NCBI GenBank assembly: GCA_050486105.1
Contig: JBJHCR010000390.1
Location: 1 to 5,624, forward strand
Reading direction: 5' to 3'
From: JAEXNA01 sp050486105
GTDB taxonomy: Bacteria > Vulcanimicrobiota > Xenobia > Xenobiales > JADMJV01
DNA: 5,624 nt
Positions within the stretch are counted from its first letter, which is position 1. The number at the start of each line of letters is the position of its first letter. A program made the position numbers and the translations under genes. Of the stretch, positions 1 to 5,489 are shown one piece after another. Under the pieces are notes generated by a model. That model ran no database searches and was not told where the DNA came from. It saw only the letters and a program-made list of their open reading frames with translations.

Positions 1-2
1 GA

Positions 3-734
3 GCGGCGACGCGCAAGGGGTTTGTGGACTGGATGCAGCGCGAGCAGCCGGACATTGTTTGCTTGCAAGAGATCAAGGCCGAGGCGGATCAGGTTCCCGA
101 GGAGGTGATGGCTTTAGGTTACCACTGCGAGTGGGTCAGTGCCCAAAAGAAAGGCTACTCGGGAGTTGCCATTTTGGCTAAGGCCAAGCCCATGAAGGTC
201 GAGGCAGGCATGGGCTTGGATTGGGTGGACGCCGAGGGCCGAGTGCTGATGTTCGAGTATCCCCAGTTCAAAGTTTTTTCCATCTACGCTCCCAGTGGAA
301 CCTCGGGCACGGTGCGTCAAGACCTGAAGTACGAGTTCATGGATGCCTTTTTGGAGTTTGCAGCCAAGCTTCGCAGTGACGGAAAACCGGTGATCTTCTG
401 TGGGGATTTCAACATCGCTCATCAGGAAATAGACATCCACGATCCGGTGCGCAACAAGAAAAACTCAGGATTTTTACCTGAAGAACGGGAGTGGTTCTCC
501 CGCTTCCTGGATTCTGGCTACGTGGACGTATTTCGCGAGGTGCATCCCGACCTCAAAGATGTCTACAGTTGGTGGACCTACCGAGCCGGCGCTAAGGGCA
601 ACAATAAGGGTTGGCGCATCGACTACCACCTGGCAAGCAGAGACCTCCGTTCCAGGGCGACCTCGGCCTTCATCGAGCGCGACCTAGACCTCTCCGACCA
701 TGTGCCGGTCACCGTGGTGTATCAGTGGGACTAA
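3..734 (+). CDS. xth: Exodeoxyribonuclease III (5'-truncated by window edge)
   Basis: This is an AP endonuclease / 3'-5' exonuclease of the ExoIII family, which cleaves DNA next to abasic sites and trims blocked 3' ends in base-excision repair. The frame is open to the left edge, and the first visible residues (AATRKGFVDW) match the family just after the usual WNVNGIRA segment. About 12 N-terminal residues, including the metal-binding Asn, are therefore outside the window. The GTG at 24 is internal and is not the real start. Visible motifs in order are: LQEIK (63-77, metal-binding Glu); GYSGVAIL; YAPSGT; GDFN (402-413, catalytic Asp and Asn); the SGFLPEEREWF stretch; WRIDYH (612-629); and SDHVPV (693-710, the C-terminal catalytic Asp-His). 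The reading is uninterrupted and the C-terminus is where the family normally ends. The gene ends 51 nt before the next start and has no clear terminator of its own. Confidence 0.96.
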   Translation, partial: AATRKGFVDWMQREQPDIVCLQEIKAEADQVPEEVMALGYHCEWVSAQKKGYSGVAILAKAKPMKVEAGMGLDWVDAEGRVLMFEYPQFKVFSIYAPSGTSGTVRQDLKYEFMDAFLEFAAKLRSDGKPVIFCGDFNIAHQEIDIHDPVRNKKNSGFLPEEREWFSRFLDSGYVDVFREVHPDLKDVYSWWTYRAGAKGNNKGWRIDYHLASRDLRSRATSAFIERDLDLSDHVPVTVVYQWD

Positions 735-750
735 GCGATACGAAGCCGAC

Positions 751-779
751 TTGTCAATTGTAGTCAAAATGACTATTAT
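751..779 (+). promoter_or_regulatory. Sigma-70-type promoter of the antitoxin-toxin operon
   Basis: A -35 box TTGTCA (751-756) is followed after exactly 17 nt by a -10 box TATTAT (774-779), each one mismatch from consensus (TTGACA, TATAAT). Transcription would start about 7 nt after the -10 box, at or within a base or two of the antitoxin ATG at 786. This predicts an mRNA with little or no leader, which fits the absence of any Shine-Dalgarno sequence before that ATG. The start point is inferred from spacing only. Confidence 0.7.
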
Positions 780-785
780 GGTCAT
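761..785 (+). promoter_or_regulatory. Probable antitoxin operator (overlapping inverted repeats)
   Basis: TAGTCA (761-766) and TGACTA (770-775) form a perfect 6-bp inverted repeat with an AAA spacer. The second arm also belongs to an imperfect 17-bp palindrome, ATGAC-TATTATG-GTCAT (769-785), which covers the -10 box. A further GTCA lies in the -35 box (753-756), exactly 10 bp from the one at 763. Phd/YefM antitoxins usually repress their own operon by binding such palindromes, alone or with toxin. Occupancy here would block RNA polymerase directly. Assignment rests on sequence symmetry and position. Confidence 0.65.
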
Positions 786-1040
786 ATGGAGCAGTATAGC
801 GTCGCCGAGACGAAAAAAAACCTTTCTCAGATCCTTGGGGCGGTTTCGTTCGCCAAGACAACCGTGGAGATTACTAAGCACGGCAAGCCCATCGCTCGAA
901 TTGTCCCGGTCGACGACGGCGCGGGAGACCCCCCCTTTGACAAATGGCCAGGATGGCTTTCCGAAAAGGATCTGTTTTTCTCAACCATGGAGGATATTGT
1001 CGCGACACGACATTTTCCGCGAGTTCTCGATGAGAACTGA
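786..1040 (+). CDS. Phd/YefM-family antitoxin
   Basis: This 84-residue protein is of typical antitoxin length. Residues 1-45 (MEQYSVAETKKNLSQILGAV, then VEITKHGKPIARIVPVD) carry the Phd/YefM DNA-binding and dimerisation fold: an SVAE(T)K.NLS helix followed by strands ending in KHGKPIARIVP. The C-terminal half, with WPGWLSEKD and a final ED/DEN-rich segment, is the part expected to wrap round and inhibit the toxin. The ATG at 786 is chosen because the family N-terminus begins there and no in-frame start lies just upstream. There is no Shine-Dalgarno, and the promoter geometry suggests a leaderless message. The end overlaps the toxin start by 11 nt, indicating one transcript and coupled translation. 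Two homopolymers, A8 (813-820) and C7 (929-935), sit inside this short gene and could allow slippage. It likely represses its own promoter. Confidence 0.9.
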   Translation: MEQYSVAETKKNLSQILGAVSFAKTTVEITKHGKPIARIVPVDDGAGDPPFDKWPGWLSEKDLFFSTMEDIVATRHFPRVLDEN

Positions 1041-1452
1041 GTACCTTCTTGACACCGACACAGTAAGCCAGTTGGTCAAGCAGAAACCACATCCACACTT
1101 ATGGAAGCGTTTGCAGAGCGTGAGCCGAGGACGACTGTTCCTGTCTGCTGTGTCCACTTTTGAGCTCCGGTTCGGATGTTGCAAGAGAGGAGGAATGGCC
1201 GGAGATGAACTGTGGAGTGCGGTAAGCAACGACATCATCTCGGCTTTCAAAGTGATCGATTTTGATTACGACATTTCAGTATGCGCCGGAGAGTTGCTCG
1301 CTGAACTTTTCCGGCAGGGGACACCCATCGGACTAGAAGACACCCTGATAGCTGCCACCGCCCTGTCTCGCGGGTTGGTGATGGTGACAGGCAACACTCG
1401 GCATTATTCGAAGGTAGCAGGTCTCAAAATAGAAAATTGGCTCTCCATATAG
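1030..1452 (+). CDS. vapC: VapC-type PIN-domain toxin (ribonuclease)
   Basis: This 140-residue PIN-domain protein is of normal VapC length. Such toxins are Mg2+-dependent RNases that typically cut tRNA or rRNA when released from their antitoxin. The acidic site is visible: D8 in YLLDTDTVSQL, E45 in STFELRFG, D104 in PIGLEDTLIAATALSRG, and a final VTGNTRHY segment (120-126), where N122 sits at the position of the fourth, less conserved metal ligand. The ending VAGLKIENWL is also typical of the VapC/FitB-like group. The ATG at 1030 is chosen because the conserved first strand starts five residues later. The frame is open upstream to 700, but that part reads through the antitoxin gene in another frame and is not protein-like. 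No strong Shine-Dalgarno precedes the ATG, so translation probably depends on coupling to the overlapping antitoxin. The target RNA cannot be told from sequence. Confidence 0.92.
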   Translation: MRTEYLLDTDTVSQLVKQKPHPHLWKRLQSVSRGRLFLSAVSTFELRFGCCKRGGMAGDELWSAVSNDIISAFKVIDFDYDISVCAGELLAELFRQGTPIGLEDTLIAATALSRGLVMVTGNTRHYSKVAGLKIENWLSI

Positions 1453-1474
1453 GACGAGATTTTTAAGGCTGATG

Positions 1475-1486
1475 ACCCTCGAGGGT
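1475..1486. repeat. 12-bp perfect palindrome ACCCTCGAGGGT
   Basis: A perfect palindrome lies 23 nt after the toxin stop codon. As a hairpin it gives at most a 4-bp GC-rich stem with a TCGA loop and has no following T-run, so it is a poor terminator. It could be a protein-binding site or chance. Confidence 0.35.
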
Positions 1487-1511
1487 GTGAACTTGCCGAG
1501 TTGCAGTGCTA

Positions 1512-1547
1512 GGCATCGACAACTGATGAGTTAGAAGTCGATATGCC
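1512..1547. other. Bulged hairpin between convergent genes
   Basis: GGCAT (1512-1516) pairs with ATGCC (1543-1547), CGAC (1517-1520) with GTCG (1537-1540), and AACT (1521-1524) with AGTT (1529-1532) around a GATG loop. There is a 2-nt bulge (1541-1542) and a 4-nt bulge (1533-1536) on the right arm. That makes 13 base pairs in a 36-nt element lying between the toxin gene and the convergent TPR gene. This is the expected place for a shared terminator, but neither strand has a U-tract after the stem. It may act as a factor-assisted terminator, a 3'-end stabiliser or neither. Confidence 0.4.
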
Positions 1548-1559
1548 CTGAGATCTGCT

Positions 1560-2609
1560 TCATGGCGCATTCTTGAGCCATGACTCTAGGTTTATGGACT
1601 TGGTGTCTTCCCAACCTCCGCCGACGGGACTCAGGGAGAGCACGGGAGGCTGGTCCTTTCCGTTGAAATGTATCAATTCTAGGACATAACGCCGGCCGTT
1701 GGCTTCGAAAACGTAGAAGTGGACGATCTTATGTACGTTGCTCGGTTCTCCCAAGACCTTCAAAATCTCTTCGCCAGACATAGAATCGTCAAAAACCTTT
1801 TGCCCATTGACCGCGAGATCCGGGCCGACGAGCGTCTGCATCTTGCCGTCTTCATCGAATTTAATCAAGACCCGTTCTCTGGTGCTCTGGTAAAAGTCGT
1901 TGGGCTGCGGAGTCCAATCATCGGAGTTCACCACCTGCTCCTGAAGAAGGTCGACGCTGTATCCTCCTATTGTTACTGAGTGCCTTTTCCCTTTGGTGCT
2001 TACGAAGTTGAAGCCAGCCCATAGGATTGCGGTGAGCACCAGGGCGGAGAGAGCTTTTCGGACTTGACCACCCAGGCGCCCAGCGGCCCGATCGGACACG
2101 GCCTTCCAGGCTCCAGATATCGCGTCCAAGGCGATGAGCCTCGGGTTGGAGCGCGGAGGCGAGAGCCCCTCCAAGAGAGTTCGGGCTCGGCCTAGAGTTG
2201 GCTCGTGCTGGCCGATCCTCAGGACCTCCCGAAGATCCTTTTGAGCCTCGTTGCTTCGACCCAAAGCCAAGTGGCAACGGGCGCGATTGAAGAGGGCTAT
2301 CTCATTAGCGTCCAAGGCCACAGCCCGCTCCAGGGCTTCGAACTCCTCCTCAAAGTTTCCTAAGCCGTGGTGGGCCTCAGCCTTAAGCTCCCATATCTTG
2401 GCCCGGTCTGGTTCTTGCTGCAACTGCTGTTCGAAGCGTTCTAGAGCGTCCTTAAGGCGTCCGGCTTGGAGTAATTCTTTTCCCTCTTGGAGCACGGAAT
2501 TCAGATGACTACCGCTGTCTTGAGGGGCGACGGCCTCACTTTCCGAAAGCGATCGAACCGAATCGTCTTTGCGCATTTGCTCACTGGTTTGGTGTGAACC
2601 GTTGGTCAA
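1560..2609 (-). CDS. Membrane-anchored TPR protein with C-terminal extracytoplasmic domain
   Basis: With the TTG start at 2609 the protein has 349 residues. After a polar, probably disordered N-terminus (1-36) come about three tetratricopeptide repeats (37-70, 71-104, 105-138). They show the usual pattern, such as GRLKDALERFEQQLQQEPD and GNFEEEFEALERAVALDANE, which forms a protein-binding scaffold. A basic linker leads to one hydrophobic segment (186-203, ALSALVLTAILWAGFNFV). The remaining ~145 residues are predicted strand-rich and contain MSGEEILKVLGEPSNVHK followed by YVFEANGRRYVLELIHFNGK. That arrangement recalls the small lipoprotein/BamE-like fold, but this is weak. Expected topology is TPRs in the cytoplasm and C-domain outside the membrane. 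The start is uncertain: TTG 2609 has AGGAG six bases upstream. A longer frame reaches a TTG at 2735 (391 aa) but would overlap the divergent gene; ATG 2576 lacks a good ribosome binding site. Function is unknown. Confidence 0.8.
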   Translation of the reverse strand: MTNGSHQTSEQMRKDDSVRSLSESEAVAPQDSGSHLNSVLQEGKELLQAGRLKDALERFEQQLQQEPDRAKIWELKAEAHHGLGNFEEEFEALERAVALDANEIALFNRARCHLALGRSNEAQKDLREVLRIGQHEPTLGRARTLLEGLSPPRSNPRLIALDAISGAWKAVSDRAAGRLGGQVRKALSALVLTAILWAGFNFVSTKGKRHSVTIGGYSVDLLQEQVVNSDDWTPQPNDFYQSTRERVLIKFDEDGKMQTLVGPDLAVNGQKVFDDSMSGEEILKVLGEPSNVHKIVHFYVFEANGRRYVLELIHFNGKDQPPVLSLSPVGGGWEDTKSINLESWLKNAP

Positions 2610-2615
2610 GTCCAA

Positions 2616-2620
2616 CTCCT
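2616..2620 (-). promoter_or_regulatory. Ribosome binding site deciding the TPR-gene start
   Basis: On the minus strand the sequence reads AGGAG, six bases, then TTG (2609-2607). This is a perfect Shine-Dalgarno core at optimal distance and the main reason for preferring 2609 over the longer TTG start at 2735 or the ATG at 2576. It also leaves 108 nt between the two divergent genes for promoters. Confidence 0.5.
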
Positions 2621-2705
2621 GCCTTGCCGCCGTCGAAGGCGAGCTAAGTAGAAATTCGATGAGAGACTTCTTAGCCCCTTCGGTGAGCCAGGTGGTCGGC
2701 GAACT

Positions 2706-2711
2706 GGAGGG
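2706..2711 (+). promoter_or_regulatory. Ribosome binding site of the acyl-CoA-dehydrogenase-like gene
   Basis: GGAGGG, a six-base spacer (TTCCGG) and then ATG at 2718 make a strong, well-placed Shine-Dalgarno. This fixes the start of the plus-strand gene and argues against the divergent gene extending across it. I see no convincing -35/-10 pair in 2610-2705 on either strand. Confidence 0.7.
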
Positions 2712-2717
2712 TTCCGG

Positions 2718-3734
2718 ATGGATTCGGCCAAGCAAGGCGGGGTGCCCATCCTTGAAAAATTCTCTGAGCTAGCTGAAGACTTTGCCGAAAGAGCCCAACA
2801 GGTAGACCGGTCCTTCCAGCCCCCACGGCAAAATATGGAGGAGTTGGCTAGGGCAGGGTATTTTCAAGCTATGGTGGAGTTGGAGGACCCGCTGCGAAGG
2901 AGGCTGTTGGACCGTGTTTCTTCGGGCTGCGGAGCCACCGCCTTCCTGGCCAGCCAGCACGTGGGAGCTTGTCGACGATTAGCGCTCAAAAACCATGAGC
3001 TCTTGTCTCAAGCCCTGAATGGGGAGGTCTGGGTTGGGGTGTGTTTCGCCCACCTTCGAAGGAGGCCATCTCCAGTCTGCGTTCGCTGGGAAAGCAACAG
3101 TTTGGTGTTCAGCGGTCACGGTCCATGGTTCTCCGGACTGGGCTTGATGGAGCGGGTGTTGGTGGCCGGGGCCACCGAGGACGGTGACTTTCTGATGGCT
3201 CAGACTCCCCTCGAGGTCGAGGGATTGGAAGCTGGAGAAGCACCCGTCTTGGCGGTGATGAATGCGACCTCCACAGTCCCGCTGACCTTCGATGGGCTCA
3301 GGATTCCAAAATCCGAGCTTGTCTTGGAGTTCGATGCTCAGCGCATGAACTCCTCAGATCGACATTCTACCGTGGACCAGTCGGCCCGCTCTTTGGGAGT
3401 CGCCCGGGCGGCAGCAAGATTTCTGGAAAAGAGTGAGCGCGAGAGCTTGCTTGGACACATCGAAAGACTGCACCAAGATATGGACTCCTGGGAGCACTCT
3501 CTGGACTGGCTAGGTGCGGTGCAGCTCAGGAAGAAGGCCGTACAGTTGGCCGGCTTAGCGGTTCAGACAGCCTTCGTAACGGTAGGAGGCCGAAGCCATT
3601 CACTGGACCATCCCGTACAGCGACTGGCCCGAGAAGCGTCCTTCTACTCCACCGCCCAACTCACCACAGAACTCCGACAAGCCTTCCAGCAAGATGTTCG
3701 GGATTTAGGGCAGAGTTCTTCTCTCCCCCTCTAG
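2718..3734 (+). CDS. Short acyl-CoA-dehydrogenase-like flavoprotein, probably atypical
   Basis: The 338-residue protein has the acyl-CoA dehydrogenase layout. An N-terminal helical part (about 12-100) contains ELARAGYFQAMV and the CGATAFLASQHV helix. A central beta domain (about 104-205) contains GVCFAHLRRRP, then FSGHGPWFSGLGLMERVLVAGA, equivalent to the flavin-contacting strands, and VPLTFDGLRIPKSELV. A C-terminal helical bundle (about 217-327) ends with HPVQRLAREASFY. Family members usually have about 380-400 residues and a C-terminal YEG(T) segment with the catalytic Glu. Here the corresponding stretch reads STAQLTTELRQ, so by ungapped comparison a Gln (314) sits where Glu is expected. 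It may bind FAD and an acyl thioester without classical dehydrogenation, act as a monooxygenase-like relative, or place its base elsewhere. No signal peptide or membrane helix is seen. It is the first gene of a probable operon, 70 nt before the next start. The family call is good; the substrate is unknown. Confidence 0.8.
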   Translation: MDSAKQGGVPILEKFSELAEDFAERAQQVDRSFQPPRQNMEELARAGYFQAMVELEDPLRRRLLDRVSSGCGATAFLASQHVGACRRLALKNHELLSQALNGEVWVGVCFAHLRRRPSPVCVRWESNSLVFSGHGPWFSGLGLMERVLVAGATEDGDFLMAQTPLEVEGLEAGEAPVLAVMNATSTVPLTFDGLRIPKSELVLEFDAQRMNSSDRHSTVDQSARSLGVARAAARFLEKSERESLLGHIERLHQDMDSWEHSLDWLGAVQLRKKAVQLAGLAVQTAFVTVGGRSHSLDHPVQRLAREASFYSTAQLTTELRQAFQQDVRDLGQSSSLPL

Positions 3735-3794
3735 ATGTTTTTGGAAAAGTTCGATAGAATACTGGAACTTGAGGGCATAACTGGGACGCACTGC

Positions 3795-3799
3795 AGGGA
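3795..3799 (+). promoter_or_regulatory. Ribosome binding site supporting a GTG start
   Basis: AGGGA lies five bases before GTG 3805. It is moderately complementary to the 16S rRNA tail and supports that GTG as the start of the 452-residue protein. The 70-nt gap between the two genes shows no obvious terminator or promoter. Confidence 0.45.
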
Positions 3800-3804
3800 T
3801 CAAA

Positions 3805-5163
3805 GTGGCGATAATTGGACAAAACTCATACCAGCTTCCATCCGGAATAAAGCCCGACCCTTCAAAGGTCGGCTCTGGACTCAAGACTTCCTCACCCGAG
3901 ACGGCAAAGGGAGAGAAGCCTGCCGAAAAGGATCCAGAATTCGAACGGGATCAGATCCGTCTTGGCGAGGGGACAAGCTTAAATCAGGGGTCACCCCTGA
4001 AGAAGCCTCGGCCCGGAAGCGACATGGCCTTGATGCTCGAGGATTTCGAGCGGAACGGACTCTTAGACCAGGTTCCAGTTTCGGATCAGCGGTCCGAAGA
4101 ACTTCCAAAGCTCAAAACCCCCCGAGCAGGAAGCGATATGGCCCAGATGCTGGAGGATATTCAGCAGAGCGGATTTGTCGGTCAGGCTACTGTAGGTGCC
4201 AACGGCGCTATCGCTCTCATAGAGGATCCTTATATCGAACAGCAACCAGGCCACCACTCTCAGCACCACCACGGTCACGGTCAGACTGAGAATGGGCTTC
4301 TCGGAGGGCATCTGGGAACGGAGTTGGTGGAACAGATCGGCCACAAGGCTCACCACGCCGCAGAGCACCTCGGACATCACGTAGCTGAAAGCGTTAGTCA
4401 CGGGGTGGTCAAAGCGACCGCTAAGGGTGCTTCTGAGGCGGTCGGGAAGTCTGCCGGGGAAGTTGCAGGCAAGAGCGCCTCTGAGTTGGCGGGCGCGAAG
4501 TCGGAACTCTTGGGCGAGGGGCTGACCGCGGTTCATCACGGTAAGCTTGGTGCCACCGAGGCCGTGCAGCAGACCACCGAGGTGGCCGGTCATCTTGGCA
4601 CCGCCATGACAACCGCTCTGGGGGTGGCTTCGGCGGCTTCGGGGATCCTGGCCATACCGCTCACTTATATTGGAGCCAAGGAACTCTCCCACGGAATAAA
4701 AGAGAAGAATACTGACAAGGTTCTTGAGGGGGTAGGAAACGTTGCCGTGGGCGTTCGGAGCGCAGCAGCATCCACCGTCATGGCGGGAATGATCTCCACT
4801 TCCGAGGTGGTCGGCCAAGTGGCTGCCCTGGGCTACAAAACCTTGACGCCTTTGGGACTGGTGCACGCTGGGGTGGACGCCTACCTTGGGATCAAGGACA
4901 TCGCCAAAGGTAAGAGGACCGAGGGGTCCCTCAAATTGGGCTTCGGGCTGGCGGTGGGTACAGCGGCTTTAGGGGGAGGAGTCCCTGCTGTCGTAGCGGC
5001 CATCTGTTTTCTTGGGGCCAAGGTGGGCCACAAGATTGCTAAGGGACGAGCCCAGGCCAAGGAAGTGGCCCAACAGAATCAGCCGGCAAAAGAAATCTTG
5101 CCCGATCCGGCAGTCTTTTCCGACCCTTATGCCGCGCTCAGTTCCAAGGGAGCAGCACCCTGA
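3805..5163 (+). CDS. Modular protein: repeat motif, His-rich segment, Gly/Ala hydrophobic domain
   Basis: I do not recognise this 452-residue protein. Residues 1-64 are polar and probably disordered, without a signal peptide. Residues 65-92 and 103-130 are two copies of a motif, LKxPRxGSDMAxMLED followed by a variable part with one Gly. Residues 150-199 hold 14 histidines, several clustered (GHHSQHHHGHG and GHKAHHAAEHLGHH), suggesting metal or pH sensitivity. Residues 200-240 contain three short repeats of the form GKSAxExAG. From about 265 the protein becomes Gly/Ala-rich and hydrophobic, with segments near 268-289, 313-342 and 377-404 separated by charged linkers. These look like glycine-packed membrane or membrane-inserting helices. 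The tail (415-452) is polar. Some pore-forming and translocator proteins have similar hydrophobic stretches, but I see no diagnostic motif. Start is GTG with AGGGA upstream; the plus-one and antisense open frames are by-products. The next gene follows immediately. Confidence 0.85.
   Translation: MAIIGQNSYQLPSGIKPDPSKVGSGLKTSSPETAKGEKPAEKDPEFERDQIRLGEGTSLNQGSPLKKPRPGSDMALMLEDFERNGLLDQVPVSDQRSEELPKLKTPRAGSDMAQMLEDIQQSGFVGQATVGANGAIALIEDPYIEQQPGHHSQHHHGHGQTENGLLGGHLGTELVEQIGHKAHHAAEHLGHHVAESVSHGVVKATAKGASEAVGKSAGEVAGKSASELAGAKSELLGEGLTAVHHGKLGATEAVQQTTEVAGHLGTAMTTALGVASAASGILAIPLTYIGAKELSHGIKEKNTDKVLEGVGNVAVGVRSAAASTVMAGMISTSEVVGQVAALGYKTLTPLGLVHAGVDAYLGIKDIAKGKRTEGSLKLGFGLAVGTAALGGGVPAVVAAICFLGAKVGHKIAKGRAQAKEVAQQNQPAKEILPDPAVFSDPYAALSSKGAAP
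3997..4194 (+). repeat. Two-copy 28-residue coding repeat, period 38 residues
   Basis: Copies at 3997-4080 and 4111-4194 encode the same motif, 38 codons apart. The first 16 residues agree at 13 positions (L-K-x-P-R-x-G-S-D-M-A-x-M-L-E-D). Identity drops after that to about 16 of 28 overall. The DNA has diverged mainly at third positions, so this is an old duplication kept by selection on protein sequence, not a recent tandem expansion. Confidence 0.8.
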
Positions 5164-5174
5164 CTTGGGCCTCC

Positions 5175-5489
5175 GTGGATGCCGATGTTGAAATCTTGAG
5201 CTTTGTTACCGCTCACGGCTCCTACTATTTTCTTGCTGCCGATGGACGAAGAGGCGACATCATCAAGTGCCGTAACCTTCAGCCTCCCATCCAAGATCAC
5301 GAGAACTACGAAACTTATCTCTGGGTGAAAGCCGTTCAGGGTTACTATCTGCTGCGTCAATTTTTCATTGACGGGCAGGCTCAAGAATGGCGGATCTGCA
5401 AAGAGATCACCATCGATGACCCCAATCTGGAATCATTCGACGAGGTGGGCGATCACCTGGCAGGAGACCTGCAGGGCCAATGTCACTAA
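5175..5489 (+). CDS. Small acidic protein of unknown function
   Basis: This 104-residue protein is unrecognised. It is clearly more acidic than basic and rich in aromatic residues (for example HGSYYFLAADG, YETYLWVKAVQGYYLLRQFF, QEWRICKEI). It has no signal peptide or transmembrane segment and probably forms a compact, strand-rich cytoplasmic fold. The C-terminal DDPNLESFDEVGDHLAGD stretch is acidic. It begins 11 nt after the stop of the 452-residue gene, so the two are almost certainly co-transcribed and translationally coupled; a partner, chaperone or immunity-like role toward that protein is possible but unproven. The GTG at 5175 is taken as start although no good Shine-Dalgarno precedes it. 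An alternative is CTG 5160, which overlaps the previous TGA (CTGA) and has GGGAG seven bases upstream, adding five residues. Confidence 0.7.
   Translation: MDADVEILSFVTAHGSYYFLAADGRRGDIIKCRNLQPPIQDHENYETYLWVKAVQGYYLLRQFFIDGQAQEWRICKEITIDDPNLESFDEVGDHLAGDLQGQCH

Noticed and set aside
700..1029. N-terminal extension of the toxin frame upstream of the ATG at 1030
   Set aside because: It overlaps the end of the exonuclease gene and the whole antitoxin in another frame and reads as non-protein-like sequence; the PIN domain begins properly at 1030.
1719..2508. Plus-strand open frames of about 85 residues opposite the TPR gene
   Set aside because: They are antisense shadows without ribosome binding sites and with biased, unstructured composition.
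3740..3765. TAGAAT-like -10 box before the 452-residue gene
   Set aside because: No -35-like hexamer lies at a suitable distance upstream; a separate promoter is not supported.
3735..4289. Plus-strand 184-residue open frame starting right after the acyl-CoA-dehydrogenase-like gene
   Set aside because: It has no ribosome binding site, a very Arg/Ser-rich composition typical of an off-frame reading, and its internal repeat is just the coding repeat of the 3805-5163 gene read in another frame.
4063..4866. Minus-strand 267-residue open frame
   Set aside because: It lies wholly antisense to the 452-residue gene, shows no recognisable domain and is explained by the low stop density of GC-rich coding sequence.
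5100..5384. Minus-strand 85-residue open frame across the gene junction
   Set aside because: It is antisense to the small acidic protein, has no ribosome binding site and no recognisable features.
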